Both the position numbers and the translations under genes were made by a program. A DNA stretch of 64,000 nt from Undaria pinnatifida (lineage: Eukaryota; Sar; Phaeophyceae; Laminariales; Alariaceae), in contig JABAKD010000002.1 of assembly GCA_012845835.1 (NCBI GenBank), forward strand, positions 6,019,106 through 6,083,105, in the 5' to 3' direction. Each line of letters begins with the position of its first letter. Positions within the stretch are counted from its first letter, which is position 1. A model generated the notes under the pieces. It worked only from the letters and a program-made list of their open reading frames with translations, did no database searches and was not told the DNA's origin. Positions 24,481 through 47,573 of this stretch are shown here, in pieces.

Positions 24481-27400
24481 ATTGCCATGGCATGACCATT
24501 CACGAGCATGGCATTGTCATGCAATACCATGGCACGTCCACGGTTTCTCAGAGGTTACGCCATGGTACATTGTCCTGTTCAACTCCACAATTGCGCCATG
24601 GCATGCCATGGTAATGCCGTTGGCCCATCTTGATGCAAAGCCATGGCAATGCCATGCCGCACGATTCATGGTATTGCATGGCAATTGTCATGGCATGCCA
24701 TAGGAATAGATGGTATGGGAATTGTCATGTGATGTGCCATGGCAATTACAATGGCGTGCCATTGCACCTGTCAAAAAAATATAAGGCATTCAGAAAATCA
24801 ATTTGTGGAAAATGCGCTACCTCTATCGTTGCACGTTTCCGTTTCAAACCTGTCACTGACTGCTCGTTATGGACAGCGTGCGTTTTTGACTACACTACTG
24901 TTCAGCGTTGATGGTCAAATCCAACACTCTACATTTTTTATATTCCTCATGGCACGTGCCATGACACCACCCATGGTCGACCGTGGCGCAACCCACGGAT
25001 ATCCGTGATGGCACAGTGCGATGAGATGGTCAAAGGACGATCCCGTTAACTACCCCACGGTTTACTACGGATTTTCTAATAGGGCACCAAACGGAAAAAT
25101 CATGTTCGACCCATGGTTCACCATGGGACACCCCATGGCATGGTCCTTGGCATACAGCATGACGCAGGATGTGGTGCGCTCAATGTCATGAATTCCCCGA
25201 CGGTGTATCCCATGGGGTGTATCATGGTACATCCCATAAAACGCACCATGGTATTTACCATGGTACGTTCCATGGAAAGACGCGTATGGTGGTGCATCCC
25301 AAGGCACGCGCTATGGCATTAGCCAGGGACTGAGCAGTCTATGTCACGATCACTGGCCATGTCATGTTATATACAAAGGCGAAGAGGTCCCATGGGAAGC
25401 CCCATGGGCGTTCGTGGTTGTTCGCCAACGCTGTTCCATAGCGTACTCAATGGAATATTAATGCCTAGGTGCCACGGTGCATCACGTGGAGCTTATCATG
25501 GTTTATTCCATTGTGCCGGGGATTTTTTAATTGGTACAAGTATCCCATGGTGCATGCCATCTGTAAACATGCCTATGATGTATCCCGTGTGAATGTACAT
25601 TCCAGGGCATCGCCCATAGTGTTACCCAATGTGATATTCCACGAGGGACTTGCCGTATAGGGCTGCCACCGCACACGTCGTGGGTCTTTCCATGGGCTGT
25701 TCCACACAACAAAAGTGTCATGGCACGTACCATTGGTCTTAGTAGTTTTCCACCATGACGCGCGCCGCGATGTGTACCATGGAGTTTCTCAGTGACAAAA
25801 TGTCATATGATGTCTACCATGGCACCCCCATAGCTTATCCCGCGGCATTGTCCATGGAGACACCCGCGAACATCTTATAATGTGTGGCATTGAGACATCC
25901 CGTGAGCTATCTGCTCGGTAAACACTTCCTATGGCACCTACCATGGGTCTTCGTGGTTTTACACCATGGCACCCTCCGTGGCGTATCCCATATAGTGTAG
26001 CATAGTGACAATATGTCAAATGACTCACCCTTATAGCACGTCCCGTGGCACCCTCCATAAACGCGCACCCAAACACCTTGTCTTACGCCATAGGGAATCC
26101 AATGAGCTATCCCACGGAAAACGTCTGCCCGTGGCACGCACCATGGGTCTTCGTGGTTTTCCACCACGGCACGCTCCGTGGTGTACCCCATGGTGTATTT
26201 CAGGTATAAAAAGTAATATGCGGTTCCCATGCACGTAATGTGAGCATCCCAGCGCTTAATAACAGGCCATGGTGTATTTCAGGTATAATAAGTAATATGC
26301 GGTTCCCATGCACGTAATGTGAGCATCCCAGCGCTTAATAACTGGCGCCATAGCTTCTTGCATGGATTCAATGCGTACTCCGTGGTGTAGCCCATGGTTC
26401 ATCCGTCACACGAAAAAACGTGTATAGGTTGATCCATGGGCAAGACATTGATCATGTCATGGGTGCACCATGGTACGTGTCATTATATGGTATGTACCGT
26501 GAAATACACCATGACGCATGTCGTCGATAGGATGCCCCATGGAACACACCATGGGTTACCTCAGTGAGAAATGCTTCATGCAACGTTACACGTCCCACAG
26601 CATATGACAATTGTTTGCTGAGATACTCGTGGTAGTTTGCATGAGATGTGCCATGGTGAGAAACGACGAAGGCTCATGGGGCCGTCCATGAAGGCATAGT
26701 TTGCGTGGGACATTTCATGGAAAACCCCACGGCACATCCCATGGCATACCTCATAGGATAAGTTACCCATAAAATAATCCACCAGCAACACAACGAGCCC
26801 TGCCATCGCGTATACCGCGGTACGTGACGTTTCATTACATGTACCATGGGATACACCATGGAGCATTTGGCTGGTACGATGCACCTTGAGGCACGTCGTG
26901 GCACGGTGGATGGTATACAACATAATGCACAGTATCGACGCTCGATAATATTCACCACGGGGGGTACCATGCGAGACAGCGTAAGATATATTGTCGCTGA
27001 GTTACTCAATGGGACACCACACGGGGTGTCTCATGGTGTAAAACCACGCAAACTCAAGTTACGTGCCATGGGAGAACAGTTGCCGCCGGGTGGTGTGAAT
27101 ACCCGCTGCAATGACCACAGCGTACCCAACAGAACAAGTTGCTCATGAAATACTCCATTGACAACACTATAACCCATGCCATGCAATGAACCCCAGCACA
27201 TTTTGTTCCATGGCATGCATGTGCCCTGGGATATCCCACTAGTCAAATACCCCTCGGACACCCTGATAATTAACACGATGGGGTCGTCACGTGGTCTGCC
27301 TTGGTACGTGCAACGAAATATGTCATGAAACCATGAAAAGGTGCATGGCGTAATGGAACAAGCCATGGGACACTCCATGTGACCAATTACACATGGGTAT

Positions 27401-28140
27401 CACGATGGGAAGTGCCATTGGATGCAGCATGGTACAAGCCATGGGATATCCTGTGAGATATTTGCAGCTGGATATACGCTTGCACAGTAGGATGCACTCA
27501 TGTAACCATGGAATTGTTCATGGCGCATTGGATGCGATTTTTTAAGGGGCACACCATGGGACAAAGGATTGGCAGATAGTCGCTGATATGCGGTATAGAT
27601 TTGCCATAGAGCGTGCATTAGGGCAAACCGTGTGGCGTCCCAGGGTGCAAGCCCGTAGAGGCCCACGGCCCCCACCGTTTCAGCATCATTGTGGTGATAT
27701 TTCAGCATTTGTATCGTGATGTCTCCCATGGGATGTCACATGGAAGATTATGGCGCATCCCACGCCACGTACGATGGGGCTATGCCACATCCCATGGACT
27801 CTATCGTGGTACACCCAATGGATGGGTTATTATCGCACAAGCCAACCATAGCCTGCCCTGTGGCATACTTCACGGGGTAAGCCAAAGAGCTGCCCATAGA
27901 ACATAATATGAGGTTCCCCATCGTACGTGCCATGCGGTACCCATCACACTGTCCATGGGCTGATCCAAGAGTGGTGTATAAAATTCGGCACGTTTCACGG
28001 GAGGTACCCCATGCAGTACTCCAAGGGGCGTACCATGATTCCTCATGTACGCCATGGGGAAATTTCATGACATGGTATACACGATTAAATATATCATGGG
28101 GGTAGGAGCGTTCCATGACGTACATTATGGTGCCCCATTG
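24480..28140. repeat. Diverged CCATGG-rich region
   Basis: CCATGG, CATGCCATGG, ACCATGG and CACGTACCATGG words recur every 10-25 bp without a strict period. The composition continues from the 21-bp array, but units have drifted apart. No coding signal. Confidence 0.75.
26188..26345. repeat. 79-bp tandem duplication
   Basis: 26188-26266 and 26267-26345 differ at about two positions (TATAAAAAG versus TATAATAAG, and the final base or two). A recent duplication within the older CCATGG region. Confidence 0.88.
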
Positions 28141-28368
28141 CAGTCAGTCTCGCCGGCCGTAGGCAAATGTTACCCCTTAAAGCCGTGAGATATTTAGACC
28201 AAGACAAACACTAAACCAAATATGGACGAAGTCAACTCACAAGGCCAACCAGAAGCCTTCGTGTCTGGGGTAGGTACGCGGTGCCGTCTGCAGTGCACTG
28301 AGGGAGTTCAAGCAATCGGGGTTGATACCGTACTACCGTAAACTGTGGCGGGGCATAGGTTTTATCAC

Positions 28369-28594
28369 CTCTCGAAGTCTTGGGATTTCCGCCGCCTCGG
28401 CTGTAAGCGTCTTAATCTTGTCCGAAAGATTCCCAGCAAGGGTCACCCATTCTTGCGCCTCGTCAGCAAAATCTTGGCCAAGAGTTCGCTCCTCCTCGCA
28501 CCTGTCCCGAAGGCCTTGAGATTCCTGGGTTCGTGCGAGAAATACCCCCGCAAACTGCTCTTCAGCGTTTTCGAGCCCTTTGGACAGTTTAGGG
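28369..28594 (-). CDS. Candidate exon, coiled coil
   Basis: Open frame with strong coiled-coil character: KLSKGLENAEEQFAGVFLAR, TQESQGLRDRCEEERTLGQD, FADEAQEWVTLAGNLSDKIK, TLTAEAAEIPRLRE. Donor CGAGAG/GTGATA. The acceptor is less sure: GATAAG at 28595 is assumed; GAGCAG near 28558 is an alternative. It could be a later exon of gene B, whose known 3' part is also coiled coil, but the intervening exons are not all identified. Confidence 0.5.
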
Positions 28595-30565
28595 CTTATC
28601 GTTATCCAAAACAGACGGATACTTCCTGAAGGTCTCGAGGCTCGTGGAAGTGCAGAGTGCAACACCGACCAAGGCTGCGGTAGGGGGTTTTAAGGGCTTT
28701 GGGGTCATCGTGTATGCGTGCGCCAAGTTGATATTTCGCGCTTTTCGGTTTCAGAGTATGTACGCGGCACATGGGATTCTACTGCTTTGTTACTCTGCCA
28801 ACAAAAGCTTTTCACGTCCGTTTCTTGGCGACGTACAGAGCCAACGGAACCACTGGATATGTGGTTGGTAGTGAAACTAGAGGTATAGACTGACAAAGTA
28901 GAAAATGATATTCCAAAATAGTACATAGAATACTATACTAACGTAGCCTTGTAATACATTCTACTATAACAACGTAGCCTTGTGTCATCACAACTTACTG
29001 TTCTTTCTTCTGAGGGGCGTTCAAAGGGAGTCATATTCCCTTCAGAACTGAACTCTCGTGTTGCGGACAAACTACTTGAGAGTCGCGTCACTGTTTGTCA
29101 ATGGCAAACGGGTTAAACTGGTTTTTCATCCAGACTAGATAGACGTTGTTTCGAGAAAGTGCATGCAGGCCGACGCGCCATGCCTGGCACTGTCCCACGC
29201 TGCCTCCATGCCACGTCCTAGAACATATATTTGTACTTCCCGGGGGCATGTTTTTCTTTATGGAATATCACTACCGATATTGCATTGCTGCAATATGCGC
29301 GTATGGAGACAGGTGTCCGATTACGAAACACAGTTATCGACTAACGATTGTTCCCGTGGAAGCTCCCCTTTTGATAATCCGATTAAGGCCTCAGACGTAA
29401 AGCACGTCGAACGAAATGACGATTACAGCGTGAGCTGCTGCTTGGCTGGGGAACGATACATATGGTGCGATATTTGCAGCCCGCGCGGTGTCACGGGGGC
29501 AGCATGATGATATTCGTATCTCTGCGCACTCACTACTGTTCATAGATGCTTGCAAAAGCCAAAAGGTATAGTTTGCTCGTCGCTATCTTGGGGCGCCAAT
29601 AGGGTTGAAGTGGGCGATAATTACGTCACCAAGCACGATTACGCCCTTGGCACAAGAGCCTGCAGGAGATGGAGTGTTGCCCGGGAACAGACTCATTGTA
29701 GCTAAGCATCGATGATCTACTGTAGATCAAACTTTGGATGTCCACAGCAAACCGACCTCCAGGCCCGATACCCTAGAACGTGCTCACTCACGATTGTAGC
29801 TCACCTGCATAGCAACCCAAAGCATATGATCCTTCACACCCAGCGCGTGCTCGTAGCGGTCAGCTCTGCGAAGGACTTCCAGTCTCTCAGCAGTTTCGTG
29901 CTATAGGGCGCAAAATGGAGGCAACCGGGAAAAATATTAATGAGCGTGGCGAGTGGCTAGTTTGCAACGGAGACGATAAATAGGGACGGTTTTCCCGCCT
30001 CGCGTGCCCGAATCTCTGTGTCCAGCCCGACGACCGGAATATTCTGACTACAACACTTCGAGGAAAGGTCGAGTTACTTTTCAACATCACCACTTGGAGG
30101 CTGGTCGTTAAATCGTTTTCAATCGTTCTTATCCAAACCCAGCACGCACAGTTGACGACAGGGGAAAGCATGTTCATCAGCGCAAATTCCTAATGAGAAC
30201 ACGAGCATCTTCCAACGCTTAACAGGCGGACAATGGTCATCATAGAAACAACTGCCGTCATGGATCAAAGCTACCGCTCACACTCAAGCGTAGCAATTGT
30301 CTTTCCTGTGTAGAGGTGACTGTTAACGCTAATACGCACTGTTGTCAAGTTTCAGTATGTCTGTCTCAGCCACATCTCGGCCTAAGTTGTTCAAGTGTCA
30401 CATGTTGACGGGCGTGATGGCAAATGGGTCTCATCATACTTCGTAGCTTGCTTAATCCATGTGGGAAACTTGAGAGCGATACGACATTGACTAAAAGTGA
30501 CGATTGCGGCATCAATCAAACGAGGCATCCTGTACAGATCGAGTAGGCGATAAGTTCAGTGAAAT

Positions 30566-30825
30566 GACGCGTGCTCCAATAGGGGTAGCATTTGTTGGCC
30601 ATTGTGTTTCTGATTGACGGGGCGAGGCTCCTTGAAGAAAACTCGTCGGAATGTCATTTTTGTCTAGCAATATTATATTGGTATGCATTTTGTACCTAGG
30701 CCATGGGTCTGTTCATTGGGTTGCCTTTCAGTTGGCTCAGGATCCGTTTTTACGTTGAGCGTATAGCTGCTGAAGCAAAATGCTTCAGAAAAAAAGTGGT
30801 TCACACCTCTACCGTAGCACGTGTC
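30566..30825 (+). mobile_element. Family A inverted-repeat element (well preserved)
   Basis: Begins GACGCGTGCTCCAATAGGGG and ends CACCTCTACCGTAGCACGTGTC: terminal inverted repeats of about 20 bp. The interior carries the family landmarks in order: GACGGGG..GGCTCCTTGA, CGTCGGAATGTCATTTTTG, CCTAGGCCATGGGTCTGTTC, CAGAAAAAAAGTGG. About 260 bp with no ORF: a MITE-type element. Confidence 0.8.
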
Positions 30826-31103
30826 GAATACCTTACGGAGGGGCACGACACGAGCGAAGGATAGCGACATTTGTGCTGTTTTACACCCTTCTTAGGAGGC
30901 CGATACGGTCACACTCGTCACTTATTCGGCCGTTATACATGGGTTCGTATGGTCGGCGCCGAACCCTTGCACCACTGCGGAAATAGTCGCAGTTTCCATG
31001 AAAGCACTCTCCCCCCCCAAACGGCCGGCCCGATTTTGAAGAGGTTGTCTGAACTCGAGTTCGGCACATGGCGCAATTCAATCCACGATATGCGGACCCT
31101 CAC

Positions 31104-31239
31104 CGGAAAGTCGTCGGCTTGAACGTCGATGTTTGCTTCGAATGGTTCGTTTGCCACGCGATCGATAGAGTTGCACAACTCGGGGTACGACTGGATCAAC
31201 TCCACCATCTTCTCCGTCCCGTCCAAGCTATGTCGATAC
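31104..31239 (-). CDS. Candidate exon, coding-like (possibly gene B)
   Basis: Good acceptor (TGGCCTTCTGCAG) and donor (CCG/GTGAGG) bracket 45 codons: YRHSLDGTEKMVELIQSYPE, LCNSIDRVANEPFEANIDVQ, ADDFP. The composition is like a folded domain and codon use looks coding. Family not recognised. It may belong to gene B or to a separate minus-strand gene. Confidence 0.45.
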
Positions 31240-31730
31240 CTGCAGAAGGCCAGCGGACACGTTTTACATATACACGCGACGACAAACTGTAACGGGGCTG
31301 TCTGTCAGTTCAAGGTCAGTCATGTAGCGGCATTGGCAGTTTTGTCTCAGATCCGTCGTTTTGGATCATCGCATTGACACCGCTGGCTAAGCAAGATACA
31401 GAGGGCGCCCGGTCTTAAGAATTTCGTTCGTAAGAAATTGAAGCTCGCTTTCCGATGATGGATAAGAAAATCCACCGCAAAAAAGGTGCTCAGAGTCGGG
31501 TGCTATACTAAATCCCATACAATATGCAATAGTAGCCGGTGCTAGGTGGTGGCCACAACTTGATACATTTAGCCTCGACAACTAAGGTTTCTTGTAGGAG
31601 AACGACTTCTGCATACCGAGCAGGAATGTTTGGCATTGGAGTGCCTCAGAGGTTGAAAGCTACCCTCCACCAACTGTAGCATGTGGTCTCCTGCTGTGAC
31701 TAGGTGTGATGCATGCCACGGTTACCTTCG

Positions 31731-31919
31731 GACGCATGCTACAATAGCACTTCACCAATTAATCCCTGAGGTTATTCACTTGAGGAGCTCTCCTGTGGTT
31801 TATGTATGCAACAAAGGTTGCAAAACAAGAATAAAAATTCGGAGGATTTGGGGGTAAGGAGCCCTATCATTCTGAAAACGTTAGAGCCAAAACGTGCTAC
31901 CCCTCCGTCGTAGGGTACG
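31731..31919 (-). mobile_element. Family A element with internal deletion
   Basis: GACGCATGCTACAATAGCAC at the left, TTCACTTGAGGAGCTCTCCT, then directly GGTTGCAAAACAAGAATAAA and GGGTAAGGAGCCCTATCATT, right end CTCCGTCGTAGGGTACG. The CCATGGCCTAGG midpiece is missing, giving 189 bp. Confidence 0.7.
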
Positions 31920-31924
31920 TACAC

Positions 31925-32152
31925 CTAATGCTTCTGCGGCTCCTCTTCTTGAGGAGCTCTATACCTCCCCGGCTTTGACAAACACAGTCGCTTGACCGAT
32001 GATCAAGTTTTATCTTAAGAACACAACGACCAACGTTGTGAAAACAAAATTTGGGTTCCATCGTTATCGGGCAAATCCGGGGTCAACGAGCCCCGCCAGA
32101 CAGACGCATCAAAGGCTGCAAAGTGCTCCCCCTATCTCAGCACGCATCGTCG
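31925..32152 (-). mobile_element. Family A element, back to back with the previous one
   Basis: CTTCTGCGGCTCCTCTTCTT, GAGGAGCTCTATACCTCC, AAAACAAAATTTGGGTTCCA, GGGGTCAACGAGCCCCGCCA, CCCCCTATCTCAGCACGCATCGTC. It follows the previous copy head to tail with almost no spacer. Confidence 0.62.
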
Positions 32153-33316
32153 ATCAAAACGGCGATCCGCCATGTATACGTCTGGCCGCCCAAGCTTGCA
32201 GGCTACACTTGAAGACGGGCCTGCCACTTCAGCTAGGATATGCACCAATGTCCACGGAGAAAAGAACAGCGTGATGGAAACGACGCAGGGAACCACACAA
32301 GCGAGAGGTGGCTGGCTCTCTCCGTGCTTGCGGGCGAACGCTATGGCATTACGTCTGTCCCTCCATCCTCGATGTAAATCGAACGACCACTTAAGTGCTC
32401 CTAACAATACCTCAACAACCCTTACATTTCCTCCGAGAGGGCTATAGCATAGCACCCAAAATATTGGGAAGCAGATACTAAAATGTCATTGATAGGCACA
32501 AATTTTTAGTGTGTGCCACAAAGTTTCGTGAAGGTGCCAGCGATGTGGAAAATAACAACAGGACGTAAGTGTTGAAAGGATATCAGATTTGCGGTGCTCG
32601 TCGGCCACGGGTTGGAGCATCGAATGCATCATTTGGAACTTACCCAGCTGAGGGAGGCGCGAAAGCTGGCGTCGGGGATGCAGTGACCCCAATCACCTGT
32701 AAGGGATACAACCACCAACAGGAAGGCGAAAACAGGCAAGATTGGGCGAAGCAACCGTAGTTGGCTTAGGTATAACGGTCGCGCTAGTGATGGCTACGCT
32801 ATCCTCTTCGCAACCACAACAGCCGTAAGATGTTGTTTTCGGTTTCGCGTTATTCGCCGCCGCCATGAAGTTGTTTTGTTGGGTTGTGCCAACCAAACTG
32901 TACAAGCCCGGTTTTAAGTTAGGCGCACAGCAGCTCACAACGCGAGTGGCCAGCACACAGTGTTTAAAGTGGTAGTACCACCCATACTGCTGCAGTCTTG
33001 GTCGTTTTAACAAAAGATATGGTATCATCCGAGAAAACAGAACGGAAAAAGACACTTGACTACCGTGGTACGGTCAGTGTCTGACGCTACAGCTGTTTCG
33101 AGCAACCACAAGCTGCAGTAGCAACGAACTGTCTGACAACGCTGATACCCTGAAGCTAACACATTGTAAGCGAAAATCGGACTGGTATTCACACAAGAAT
33201 GTCGCATAAGGAACAACCAATCACCGACATATCCGAGAGCCCCACAAAAATGCTCACGAAGTAGATTAAACATTCGTGAACGAAACTTGACACGATATTG
33301 TGGTAGCGTCACCAAC

Positions 33317-33362
33317 CTGAGACCATAAACCAACCGAACGACAGCGTCCATCAAGTAGGACT
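33317..33362 (-). CDS. Candidate small exon (possibly gene B)
   Basis: Acceptor CCGTGCAG, donor CTCAG/GTTGGT; encodes SYLMDAVVRLVYGL in phase 1 in, 2 out. Its end phase matches the start phase of the candidate exon at 31104-31239 (joined residue Arg). The link to exon 5 of gene B would need a further, unseen exon. At 46 bp the evidence is weak. Confidence 0.3.
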
Positions 33363-34394
33363 CTGCACGGTCTACACCGATGCACGGATGGTGCACAGCG
33401 ATCTGATGCGAGATACCTGCTCTGCTAGTGTTTCGATCCCCTGAAGTTCAGCAGTTACGCTGTTGATTCCCTGAGCCAATGTCGCCTGCAACCGATGTCA
33501 TCGACGAAACCAGGTGGGAGGCGCGGAACGGGGACGGATCCGGGATATAAAAACGAAGAGTTCCAGCTCACAGCCGACGGACTTGTTTTAGAAAACGGTG
33601 GGGGAAAATACCGTTTCGAAGATTACTTCCTATGGTTATGTTTCGAAGATGCGCGGGATGCCTTATAGTACTAGTTTAAACCTCATGAAGGGCGTAGGTG
33701 AGTGAATACTCGTTGCGACAGTTATCATCAACGGAACTAAGTGGGTGGCGCGGAACCGGGGCTGGTGCACTTGTTAAAAACTAAATAATCGTATTGCAAA
33801 AGGTCCACCGGACTGCATGGAATAACTAAAAGCGAGCTGTCGTCCACCTCGGAAAACATCGATGGCGTGCCTCCCCGAGGCCGTGCTAATGCAAAGTCCT
33901 ATCCATACATGTGTCTAGACAAGCAAGGTGGCCCTGCTTCTGGCAACGCATATGAAGATGTGTGGCTGAACAAGCAGGGTGAGTGCTCTGCAGGGAGCTG
34001 AAAATTACAAGAAGACGCAAACGCCTGGCGACGGATCAATGTATGTGAGGGAGGGGGGGATTTTGCAAAAGAGCTCGAGATGCCATTCGCAGTGCTGAGG
34101 TGAGTGGTTCGCCGCATCCACAGAGGTTCACAACATGCTAAAGGCGAAGATGACAAGGTGTAGAATGCCGTGGGGTGACCCTTAGGCTTGTTGGGATGAA
34201 GGTCACAAACTGGATGTCACACCGTCCTCTGGGACGGAAGTGATTGGGACTATACCGTCTACTGCTCCACCCTTCTGCCCTGACCGCCATTCCCCGCACG
34301 CCCCGGCCCCTCCGCGGATAAAAAAGGAGTTAAGAGCTAAAATATGTAACAGAGCGGTGGCGTGGCATTGTCAACACCGTATCGTGCACGCCTC

Positions 34395-34595
34395 GACATA
34401 CTGCAACATTTCCACGATGGCGGCGGCATCGGCAAGCATTCGCCGCTTGACCGCCACGTTTGTCCACCGCCACTACGATCACTTCACACCCTCAACCACC
34501 CCTTTACCACTAAAACATAGCGGATTACCATAGAGGTTTGTGACGTGGCATAATTCATCACCGTACCTGCTTAAGCGTTTCCACCATGACACCCC
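34395..34595 (-). pseudogene. Decayed copies of gene B exon 5 body and donor end
   Basis: At 34400-34490 (minus) GCTTGCCGATGCCGCCGCCA and TCGTGGAAATGTTGCAG parallel exon 5 GCTGGCCGATGCTGGCGCGA and TTGTGGAAAGGTTGCGG. At 34560-34590 GTGGAAACGCTTAAGCAG/GTACGG parallels the real exon end GTGGAAGCGCTTAAGCAG/GTAAAT. They look like downstream duplicates of the exon. Confidence 0.62.
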
Positions 34596-34707
34596 CCCCT
34601 GCACACAATGCACGTACCCGACACTTCACTGTTGAAAACAAATATGCGCCAACAACCGAAACGTTCTGTGGTGTAATAGACGGCGTGATGGTCACCATTG
34701 CATTTAC

Positions 34708-46852
<12,145 letters not shown>

Positions 46853-47384
46853 CGCCGTTAATGGCTACCTGCTGCTATGTCAGTCCGGGCGGTGCCTTCA
46901 CCCAATTCGCCCTCTTATGTGCCTGCTCTCCACGTGTGAGGATTTTATGTAAATCAGGACAGCAGCAGCAACAACAACAGCAGTCGTAGCAGCAGCTAAG
47001 CAGCAGCAGCTCAGCAGTGAGGGAGATCTCGTCACTTCCGGCCGTTTCTCTTACCGGTAACTTGAAAGATACCAGAGTACCAGATATCCCAGATTGCCTG
47101 GCTCGCACCTAGTGCTGCAAGGTCCAGCTCGACCCCCGAGCAACCACTGGAAATGCACCGTGTATATACTTCGAATACCTGGCTCTCTGATCTCTCTGCT
47201 GCCGCCCTCCCGTTCTGGACTTTCCCGTCCGCCGTCAGTGTCGCTTTCCTGCGCGCTGGGTACGGACAGGAAAGTCGAAAGTCCCCCGTGTCTAAAGAAC
47301 GCCGTAACAATGTTGTGGAAAACCCGCTTTCGGCTGCGGACACGTGAGAACATCAAAGTGGAACAGCATATACTGCATAACAAC
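46853..47384. promoter_or_regulatory. Putative bidirectional promoter between gene B and the tepsin-like gene
   Basis: 532 bp separate two divergently oriented start codons. The stretch holds a CAG/CAA-rich tract (46957-47017) and GC-rich DNA; no TATA box is evident for either gene. The role is inferred from geometry only. The interval must also contain both 5' UTRs. Confidence 0.35.
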
Positions 47385-47573
47385 ATGGATCGCTCGGTGG
47401 TGGCTCGGGCCACGTCTAGCGATGACTCTCACACGCCAGGGTACCTTTACGGGGAGATCGCGCAGATGACGCACGCGAACTTCGAGGGCTGTCGACAGCT
47501 GACCGTCTACCTTCTCGAGAGGATGAAGAAGCCCAATCACAACATAAAGTTCAAATGCCTCCAGATTATCAAG
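47385..47573 (+). CDS. TEPSIN: Tepsin-like exon 1 (ENTH helices 1-3)
   Basis: 63 codons from ATG to ATCAAG followed by donor GTGACT, phase 0. The exon carries TSSDDSHTPGYLYGEIA and IKFKCLQIIK, which align to the start of tepsin ENTH domains. A second GT (AAG/GTGGGG at 47607) would add 11 residues that break the alignment with the family, so the earlier donor was chosen. Confidence 0.85.

Larger units (their letters stand above)
28150..34707. other. Low-density region with scattered coding-like minus-strand segments
   Basis: Besides three candidate exons (28369, 31104, 33317) and family A elements, no gene could be assembled. A minus frame near 31387-31520 (SEHLFCGGFSYPSSESELQF) is also protein-like but lacks clear splice sites. 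Confidence 0.45.

Noticed and set aside
31387-31581. Possible exon on the minus strand (SEHLFCGGFSYPSSESEL)
   Set aside because: Protein-like, but no convincing acceptor and donor pair could be set.
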